From Actinomortierella ambigua (Eukaryota > Mortierellomycota > Mortierellomycetes > Mortierellales > Mortierellaceae): DNA of 15,044 nucleotides. A program made the position numbers and the translations under genes. The stretch is from positions 1 through 15,044 of the forward strand of contig JAAAJB010000740.1 in the NCBI GenBank assembly GCA_016098155.1, in the 5' to 3' direction. Position 1 is the stretch's first letter. Each line of letters starts with the position of its first letter. Of this stretch, positions 8,987 through 15,044 are shown piece after piece. Below the pieces are notes generated by a model. That model saw nothing but the letters and a program-made list of their open reading frames with translations, had not been told where the DNA came from and made no database searches.

Positions 8987-11900
8987 TTAAACTTCGCCTT
9001 CTTCCTTCTCGCTGTCGGGAGCCGTCAAAGGATTGATGGGTTCCTCGTCTGTCTTGGGTTTCTAAATAGTTTTCAACAAGGGGATGCGTATGAAAGGGTG
9101 TGTATGTGTGTGTAAGCAACAGATTGGCATGCGTCGCGTCTTTAGCCCCCTCATGATTCAAGTATCTTGCCATGCTCGCTTGTGATAATTACCTTGGCAT
9201 GCCGAGAATCGTCGGTAGGCGCCTGGTTTTTGTCCGCGCTGTCATACTCACCACGTCCGTGCTTGTGGCCGCTATGGTGGCTATCACTGTCGTGCGACCG
9301 TTTGGACGATCGGTCGCGGGAATGTGAGTAATGATGATCGTCGTGGCGATGATGCGCCGAAGACGAGGACGAAGGAGAATAATGAGAGTGATGGCTTGCT
9401 CGCTTGCGATCCGAGCTACTGGACGATCGCTTGCCGCCGTAATAATCGGCATCATCCTCCAGGATCGAGCCATCTTCATCGTCCGAATCGTTGCGCTCCT
9501 GTTATACCATTGAACAATAACAACAGTAAGAAAAAAAGGGTTTAGAGACCTAAGAGTTGGAGCACTGTCGATATTGTTCACGTCTTGAATGGGGTTGGGA
9601 AAAATTTGCAGCTCTTACCTTCAGGCGCTCGAGGTATCTATCGAAGATCTCTTTTCGCTGAGCATCGTTGTCAAATGAATTGAACTCTGGCTTTGACTCT
9701 GCCTTCGCCTTGACCTTAGTTTCCGAGACGACGAAGTAAAGAGAAACATTGATTAGGACAGTGCTTCGTCATGAAACACCTATGAGGCGCACGATACCTT
9801 TACAGACTCCCTGCTTACCTCCTCCCAGGTGGTCTCCAATGTAACAGGCGGATCGAGGTGCTTGAGCATGTATCGGAAGGCTTCGGCTTTCTTACGGGCT
9901 ATCCTCTCCTGGCGACGCTTCTCCTCCTTTGCATGATGTGCCGCTTTTGCGAGCAACTGATCAAAGATCAGCTGAATGTCCTCCTTTCTGATAGCCTGAA
10001 TCTTTTCCTCGGTCTGAAGTTTGGCATAAAATTCCTCAAAAGTCGTCTCTGGTACGATCTCGCAGTCAATGGCCTAAAAGTGAGATGCACAAAAGTTAAT
10101 ACCATCGAAGAAGTGCTGTGTATAAAGGATTGATATCCTTCTATTATCGTATATCCTTGGTACAAAAGAAAAAAAGAAAAAAAAAGAAGGGGGCGCTTTT
10201 TGTTCTTCTGCATTAAAAAGACAACTCACCTTCAGCACCTCTTGCACCACCTTGCGGTCTTGATACAACTTTTCATCCAAATCCTCAATCAAGTCCCAAA
10301 ACAGCTCCTGAGTGGTGGATCCAGGTTGGCCCAAGATGTCCTGATACCGCACATTGTCCTTGAACGCAGGATACACTTGCGACCACTCCGTGCGCGCATT
10401 CACCTTGCCCTCGCCACGGAATTCTCCCAACAAGGCCCTGAACCCTTCGCGGCGCTTGCGCTCCGTGCGTCGACGCAACAGGCGTTTCCGCTCCCGCTGG
10501 TGTTCATAGTCACGTTCCAAGACCTTGATGTGCTCCTCAAAGACCGACAGCTGATCCACCTTGTTGAGCGATCGCAGGACCTCGTCGCGTTGGAAATCGG
10601 GCCTGGCCATGTACAATTCTTGAGCAGCCGCCCAGCGGGTCGCATACGTGATCTCCGGCATCGCCTTGAGCAATGCCGTCAGTTTGGTCATACCCTCCCT
10701 CCGCCTCTGGCGGGCTAGCTCCTTCTCCTTGCGCGTCAGATCATCGATCAAGGTGCTGAACACGGACTGCCGTAACCGATCGTCGTCGCCAAACGCCGTA
10801 AAAGCGGGTTCGTCTGCAAACTGTTGCTTGATCGTCGAATACCGGCTTGCATGTGTCACCTTGCCACTCGTCTCTAGCAATGCCAGGAAGTCGGCTCGCA
10901 GCTTCTGCTCCTTGGCCTTGGCCTCCTCTTGCTCTGCAATCCGTTGTTCTTCCACGTATGCCTGAAAGGCTGCCTTGCGCTCCACAATCGTCTTCAGCGC
11001 ACGGTACATTGGATCTGTAACCACTGCGCGCATCGTTTGCTCCCAAGTCCAAGTTGACGTGACACCCTATTTGGCACGATATAAATATGTCGTATTAGGT
11101 GTTAGAACAGCTTTTTTTTGTTTTTTTTTTTTTTTTCATTTAGAGCATGTGTGACAGTGATCATTTTGTATAAAACACAAAATAGGGGGATTGAAGTGTA
11201 CTTACGGTGTCCTTCAGCATCTTCATGAATGCCTTTTCAGCTTCTTCCTTTGATTCAAATTCGGGAGCCTGGTTGACCACGTTGGTCGTCGTAGGCTGTT
11301 TGGGGGGTCGCTGAGGAATAGGCACAATAGGTGGGCGCTGCTGTTGTGGCACAAAGGGTGCACTAGGTCGCGCTGGAAGTCCTGAGTGCGGTGGATGTCC
11401 GTGAGGCGTGGGCATACCACCACCGGTGACAGGCGGTGCGAATGGAAGAACTCCAGCAACCCCAGGCTGGGGCTGAAAAGGTTGTGGTTTGAGTTGCGGT
11501 GGTGGCTGTTGCTGATGCTGTTGTTGCTGATGCTGCTGCTTGTCCAGTCTTTGTTGTTGGCGATCCTTGTCCTTTCGCTGCTTCGCCTCCTCCTTTTCCT
11601 GCTCATACTGCTCCACTAGGGTCTTGTACTCATCAGGAATGGTCCACACAGTCGATGAGGTCTTTGCATTGTGGTAGTATTTCTTGCCCTCCTTGGTCGT
11701 GTACTCTTTCCAGGGACTTGCCTCCAGTTCAAGCTAAAGAAAAAAATATATATATCATATTTTTTTGTCTTAGTATCTTGTTCTCATGGATCTTTTTTAA
11801 CCCTGATCCGTAGTGGTCTTGATATTTACCTCCTTTGGGGTCTTCAGCTCGTTCGGCTTTTGCCAAACAGTCTGCTTCGTTACCGTGTGGTAATAGTATT

Positions 11901-12134
11901 CCCTGCCGTCCTGATGGGTGTACACTGTCCAGAGAGCCTTCTCGTCGCCGACAGCCGTGGGCGCAGCTGTCGCTCCAGCCACCGTCGTACCTGTTGAGGC
12001 CGTCTTGATGCAGCGTGGATGGAATGCAATAAAAAAAATTAGTACTGAAAGATTCAGTCGTACAGTGAATTGGTCCAACTCGTAGTTGTCCTGTTGAATG
12101 AGTAAGAATGTGAAGGCTGATTCTGGCGTACCAT
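8987..12134 (-). CDS. PRP40: Pre-mRNA-processing factor Prp40 (WW and FF domains), at least seven exons
   Basis: This is the U1 snRNP-associated splicing factor that bridges the 5' splice site and branch-site complexes. Secure minus-strand exons are ~12003-11830, 11733-11206, 11066-10230, 10073-9819, 9714-9619, 9498-9193 and 9061-8987. The introns are 96, 139, 156, 104, 120 and 131 nt, all GT..AG and phase 0. They give about 756 aa before the N-terminus is added. WW1 is the span from [11 protein letters not shown] to TVWQKP and WW2 the span from [11 protein letters not shown] to TVWTIP. A Gln/His/Pro-rich linker follows, then a series of about five or six FF domains (the first around [10 protein letters not shown], the last TTWEEVK...PEFNSF, rebuilt across a splice). 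The tail is rich in Asp, Ser, His and Arg and ends EKEEGEV. The secure exons contain no in-frame initiator. A probable small exon (12090-12064, DNYELDQFT) could join an ATG at 12134 or one at 12397, so the 5' limit is provisional. Confidence 0.85.
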
Positions 12135-12397
12135 CACTCTAATGGTGCTCGGTGATGTGACAATGCAAGTCGTGAGTGAGCGAAAAGATGCGCCGAAGCT
12201 TTTTCACCAACCCAAAAAGGGAGTTGGTGGCTGGGAGATTTTTGACCAGATGGTTGCCACCAATAAAAAAGTATGTAGCACTGTAGCAAAAGAGGTACGA
12301 TACATACCATCCGTGTGGGCAAACGGCGTCCAAATAGAGTCCTTTCGTTGGCATCTGCATAAAGGGAAATCCCTCGAAAGTAACGCTCGCCGGGCAT
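11990..12397 (-). other. Unresolved 5' exon region of PRP40
   Basis: Several splice options exist and none is clearly right. A GTACGA donor at 12063 has a TACTAAT branch motif, with AAG (12004) or CAG (11991) acceptors. The small exon 12090-12064 follows a TTCAACAG acceptor. ATG at 12134 directly abuts a GTACGC donor, but that intron would be only 41 nt. ATG at 12397 leads, in phase 0, to a GTATGT donor at 12307. In another frame the sequence before that same donor reads SIWTPFAHTDG, the first half of a WW domain. The first start codon cannot be fixed without transcript data. Confidence 0.5.
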
Positions 12398-12546
12398 CTA
12401 GGCTTATTGCACTTGGACCGCCCAGTCCTTATTTAGAGCAACGCGCCGAGAACTGGACGCCAGTGGACTCTTAAAAAAGGGGGGTACGATTCATGTGTAC
12501 ATCATATTTTGGGTAGGCACAATCTTTCCTTTGCGCCCTCCACTCC

Positions 12547-12554
12547 TATAAATA
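12547..12554 (+). promoter_or_regulatory. TATA box of protease gene 1
   Basis: TATAAATA, followed after about 25-35 nt by a CT-rich leader (cactcccactccattcttc) that ends at a GTAAGT donor. The geometry fits a core promoter with transcription starting near 12575-12585. Confidence 0.6.
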
Positions 12555-12604
12555 TGCACTTGTAACTGTGGTTCTAGTGTCACTCCCACTCCATTCTTCT
12601 TCAA

Positions 12605-12720
12605 GTAAGTATCTTACCTCTCTCGCCTTCCTCCAACGATGTCCCACTTTTGAATATTCTCTCCTAGACTGCATGCTGAAACTCTCTCTCCTCCCCGATT
12701 GTTTCCTTTTCATAAAGCAG
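12605..12720 (+). other. Probable 5'-leader intron of protease gene 1
   Basis: A GTAAGT donor at 12605 and a pyrimidine-rich CATAAAGCAG acceptor ending at 12720 enclose 116 nt, the usual intron size here. Removing it deletes an upstream in-frame ATG at 12699 and leaves ATG at 12723 as the first start codon next to the acceptor. Confidence 0.6.
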
Positions 12721-12722
12721 AC

Positions 12723-13400
12723 ATGAAGCTGTTCTTGCTTTTGTCCGCTTCTTGCATGCCTTTGACGGCGTATGCAATCATCAACGGTGGCTTCGCCACC
12801 AATCCTTTCCTGAAAGGTGTTGTCAAGGTCAACGATGATTGCACCGGTGCCTTGATCGGCAATAAATGCGTCCTGACTGCCCATCACTGCCTTATGAAGG
12901 GCAGACTGGGCGAGGTCATGCTCCCCGACTTTAAGGATTCTGTCGTGATCGAGTCTTCCAGGAAGTTGACCATCGTATCGTCCATGTCTCCCGGCTATAC
13001 CGAGCAGCACTGCTACGACATGGAGATCGCCGTCCTCTCCGCAAGCCATAACATGGGCTACAACCTCTCCACCACGGCTGTCAATGGCCCAGTCGGCGCA
13101 GCTGGATGGGGTTTTGTGAATGACTACACTCAGCCCAAGCAATTGCGCTTTATCCAGTACACGTCCAAGGCGAGGCATGATCCCAGCGGTATCTTTGTTC
13201 CCGTCCCTGACGGCGTTTCCGGTATTGCCTTCCGTGACTCTGGCGGCCCGTTGTTTGCGTGCTCTGGCGCCCAGTGCTTCGTCGTCGCTGTTGCCAATGG
13301 CAAATCGTCAACATCTTTGCTCAACGCTGAGCATCGGTTCTGCGACGTCCGCGCGAATTGGCAATGGATCTCTAGCACCATGGCGGCGCACTGCCAGTGA
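12723..13400 (+). CDS. Secreted trypsin-like serine protease, copy 1
   Basis: This 225-aa secreted protein has the S1 (chymotrypsin-like) fold. Residues 1-18 are a signal peptide ending TAYA, and the mature protein would begin IINGG, matching the IVGG-type N-terminus of active S1 enzymes. The CTGALIGNKCVLTAHHC segment gives the 42-58-type disulfide and His57 (His55 here). The region of Asp102 reads CYDMEIAVL, with Glu101 in the strict position and Asp99 two residues before. GWG is at 128-130. The active-site Ser is in FRDSGGPL (Ser173, Asp172), with Arg in place of the usual Gly193. A C-terminal helix motif VRANWQWI is present. The start at 12723 is chosen over an ATG at 12699 because only the shorter form begins with a clean signal peptide and because 12699 lies in the likely leader intron. 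It is a tandem copy of the next gene, about 73% identical by hand alignment. Activity and specificity are uncertain. Confidence 0.88.
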   Translation: MKLFLLLSASCMPLTAYAIINGGFATNPFLKGVVKVNDDCTGALIGNKCVLTAHHCLMKGRLGEVMLPDFKDSVVIESSRKLTIVSSMSPGYTEQHCYDMEIAVLSASHNMGYNLSTTAVNGPVGAAGWGFVNDYTQPKQLRFIQYTSKARHDPSGIFVPVPDGVSGIAFRDSGGPLFACSGAQCFVVAVANGKSSTSLLNAEHRFCDVRANWQWISSTMAAHCQ

Positions 13401-13714
13401 ATAGTCTTTTGTTTTTCTTTTCTTTTTATTGGTTATTATAAATACGTTCTCGTCAAAACTGTCCAAGTATCAAGCTACTGGGTTGAAAAAATGTGGTAAT
13501 CTTAGGAGACGTTGTATCACGTTGCCATTGGTCTATGAGATGGGAGGGGGAAAGCAAGCAAGTAGGTTCTGGACGAGTTGGGCGCAAAAAAGAAAGGTCG
13601 AGACTGTACCCGCATGAACAGCAGGTCCACACCAGGCAAAGTGGAGAGCGCGTTCTGTGTAGGACAAGGAAAGGGGGAGGCCACACCGGCCAAATTTAGA
13701 TTCGTCGCTCATCC

Positions 13715-13722
13715 CATAAATA
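13715..13722 (+). promoter_or_regulatory. TATA-like element of protease gene 2
   Basis: CATAAATA lies 72 nt before a GTAAGC leader donor. This matches the layout of copy 1 (TATA 58 nt before its donor). Confidence 0.45.
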
Positions 13723-13786
13723 CACCGTCGAAACCCATCAATTTCAAAAAAACATCCCGTCCTCCACCATAATCCGAGTTCTTGAG

Positions 13787-13956
13787 GTAAGCACACCCAT
13801 CCTCCCTGAGCAACACAAAACTCTACTGATTTGTCCACCAAACCGAGGAATAGAGAAAAAAAAATCACACTTGATAAACTGTCTGCTTCGTGAAAGACAT
13901 CTCGAAGAGGACTCGATTCACTTACCTCGTCTGAATTGAATATCCATGATATACAG
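13787..13956 (+). other. Probable 5'-leader intron of protease gene 2
   Basis: The donor GTAAGC follows CTTGAG, and the acceptor is ATACAG at 13956 or ATAG at 13960. The intron is about 170 nt. The acceptor lies only a few bases before the start codon, as in copy 1, so the leader intron seems to predate the duplication. Confidence 0.5.
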
Positions 13957-13962
13957 ATAGAA

Positions 13963-14643
13963 ATGAAAATCACTCTGACACTTGTCGCGTGTATGCCATT
14001 GACGGTATATGCGATCATCAACGGCGGGTTTGCTACCAATCCTTTCCTGAAAGGCGTCGTCAAGGTCAACGATGATTGCACCGGTGCCTTGATCGGCAAC
14101 AAGTGTGTATTGACGGCTCACCACTGCCTTCGGAAGGGCAGGCTTGGCGAGGTGACGTTCGCCGAGTTCAAGAACTACATTGTGGTGGAATCCCCCAAGA
14201 AATCCAGCATTGTGTCCACCTACGAGCCCGAATACAGCCCCAACCGTTGCTACGACATGCAAATCGCCGTCCTTTCCGACAGCCACAACATGGGCTACAA
14301 CCTTTCTAGGACGTCTATCAATAACGGCAATGTCGGTGTCGCCGGATGGGGCTTCACGAATGACTACGTTATTCCCAAGCAGCTGCGTTTCATCCAGTAC
14401 GTGGCAAAGGCCAGACATGATCGCAAAGGCATTTTTGTGCACGTTCCTGATGGTGTCTCAGGCATCGCCTTCCGTGACTCTGGCGCTCCGTTGTTTGCAT
14501 GCAATGGTGCCAAGTGCACCATTGTCGCTGTGGCCAATGGCAAAACAGAAGATTCTACCTTGCTAAACACACACCATAGATACTGCGATGTGCGTGCGAA
14601 TTGGGACTGGATAACTGCAACAATGAAGGCGCACTGCAACTAA
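13963..14643 (+). CDS. Secreted trypsin-like serine protease, copy 2
   Basis: This 226-aa paralogue lies downstream of copy 1 on the same strand, with 562 nt between the coding regions. The signal peptide is residues 1-17, ending TVYA, and the mature protein again starts IINGG with no propeptide. His is in LTAHHC (His54). The Asp102 region reads CYDMQIAVL, so the strict Asp position is Gln100, with Asp98 two residues before. The active-site motif is FRDSGAPL (Ser173), so the second Gly of the classical GDSGGP is Ala and the Gly193 position is Arg. GWG, the cysteine pattern and the VRANWDWI helix are kept. From the mature N-terminus to TAHHCL, 39 residues are identical to copy 1, while the loop around residues 60-97 has diverged strongly. 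An ATG at 13936 is in frame but lies in the likely leader intron, so 13963 is preferred. It may have changed specificity or lost activity. Confidence 0.87.
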   Translation: MKITLTLVACMPLTVYAIINGGFATNPFLKGVVKVNDDCTGALIGNKCVLTAHHCLRKGRLGEVTFAEFKNYIVVESPKKSSIVSTYEPEYSPNRCYDMQIAVLSDSHNMGYNLSRTSINNGNVGVAGWGFTNDYVIPKQLRFIQYVAKARHDRKGIFVHVPDGVSGIAFRDSGAPLFACNGAKCTIVAVANGKTEDSTLLNTHHRYCDVRANWDWITATMKAHCN

Positions 14644-14675
14644 AAACTGTGCTTTTATTTTGATACATCCTACGT

Positions 14676-14681
14676 AATAAA
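14676..14681 (+). terminator. Poly(A) signal of protease gene 2
   Basis: AATAAA lies 33 nt after the stop codon and is followed by a T- and G-rich stretch, the normal arrangement of a cleavage and polyadenylation site. Confidence 0.7.
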
Positions 14682-14760
14682 AATCTTGTTTGTGTATAGC
14701 CGATATTGGTTTATTTCGCGACTGGATTTAATTTAAAGTCACGGGGGAAAGTGAATGACC

Positions 14761-14768
14761 CATAAAAG
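14761..14768 (+). promoter_or_regulatory. TATA-like element of a further gene at the right edge
   Basis: CATAAAAG lies 87 nt before a GTAGGT donor, with a CT-rich leader (tttctctcttcttcttctt) between. The order of elements is the same as in both protease genes. Confidence 0.4.
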
Positions 14769-14789
14769 AGTGGCGAGAGAGGGACAATC

Positions 14790-15044
14790 CATTTCTCTCT
14801 TCTTCTTCTTCACATTCCTACCCTCCACACTTTTACACACAACTCAGGTAGGTGATTTATAAGACGGCGGGCAGATGTGGGCGGGTGTCGATGGCATTCT
14901 CATGGGCGTGCATGACTTTCCGAGTAGGCTTGTGTGGCCCGGCCTTCCTGGTGGGAGGGCCTCTTCAATGGGCGCCTTGCTGAAAGAGGGGGGTCCTCTC
15001 GCGTGGCTTGAGCCCTGCTTCGCTTGTTTGGCTCCCTTTCCTAG
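14790..15044 (+). other. Probable leader exon and intron of a gene running off the right edge
   Basis: A CT-rich leader of about 55 nt ends AACTCAG at 14847, next to a GTAGGT donor. The 197 nt that follow have no open coding frame of note and end in GGCTCCCTTTCCTAG, a good acceptor, exactly at the window edge. I infer a leader intron at 14848-15044, with the coding region beyond. Whether it is a third protease copy cannot be seen. Confidence 0.4.

Larger units (their letters stand above)
12398..12722. promoter_or_regulatory. Divergent promoter region of PRP40 and protease gene 1, with leader intron
   Basis: The left part should drive PRP40 on the minus strand; I see no firm TATA box for it. 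The right part serves protease gene 1: a TATA box at 12547-12554, a CT-rich leader of a few dozen nt, and a probable leader intron (12605-12720) that ends two bases before the start codon. No other gene is visible. Confidence 0.55.
13401..13962 (+). promoter_or_regulatory. Spacer between proteases: copy 1 3' end, copy 2 promoter and leader
   Basis: After the copy 1 stop codon there is T-rich sequence but no AATAAA; TTATAAATA at about 13434-13443 is the nearest AT-rich candidate. A CATAAATA element at 13715-13722 is the likely core promoter of copy 2. A leader exon and leader intron follow. I see no further gene. Confidence 0.5.

Noticed and set aside
12699..12722. Upstream in-frame ATG of protease copy 1 (and 13936 for copy 2)
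   Set aside because: It would put charged or polar residues before the hydrophobic core of the signal peptide, and both lie within probable leader introns.
1..15044. CRISPR arrays, insertion sequences, transposon ORFs, rRNA or viral genes
   Set aside because: No spaced direct repeats, transposase or polymerase motifs, terminal repeats or rRNA sequence were seen. The window reads as ordinary fungal chromosomal DNA.

Overview
The window looks like nuclear DNA of a filamentous fungus. Protein-coding genes sit on both strands, are broken by short introns with GT..AG ends (mostly 96-170 nt), and have CT-rich leaders, occasional TATA boxes and AATAAA or ATTAAA signals. The proteins are typically fungal: a secreted phosphoesterase-type acid phosphatase, mitoribosomal protein mS29, ATP synthase subunit b (Atp4) and the splicing factor Prp40. 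The intron density and the secreted trypsin-like proteases would fit an early-diverging lineage, perhaps Mortierella-like, but that placement is an impression and not proven here.

Layout. Positions 1-2348 hold no gene I can support; they contain strand-biased purine and pyrimidine tracts and a (TC)18 microsatellite. A two-exon secreted acid phosphatase gene lies on the minus strand at 2349-3391, with a TATA box upstream. After an 810-nt spacer comes a six-exon minus-strand gene for mS29/DAP3 (4202-6165). Head-to-head with it, across a shared 635-nt promoter region, is the five-exon plus-strand ATP4 gene (6801-8619). PRP40 lies on the minus strand at 8987 to about 12134; its 3' end faces the ATP4 3' end and its exact 5' end is unresolved. 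PRP40 is divergent from a tandem pair of intron-less-in-CDS, secreted trypsin-like genes on the plus strand (12723-13400 and 13963-14643). Each of these appears to have an intron in its 5' leader. The right edge (14761-15044) carries what looks like the promoter, leader exon and leader intron of another plus-strand gene.

How the parts relate. ATP4 and mS29 are both nuclear genes for mitochondrial proteins and share one intergenic promoter region. The phosphatase and the two proteases form a secreted set with N-terminal signal peptides. PRP40 is a U1 snRNP-associated housekeeping factor.

The most interesting material is the protease pair. Signal-peptidase cleavage alone would expose the Ile-Ile-Asn-Gly-Gly N-terminus with no propeptide. 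The usual Asp102 position reads Glu or Gln, and the usual Gly193 reads Arg. Second is a well-formed first half of a WW domain ending at a splice donor just upstream of PRP40, whose second half I could not find.
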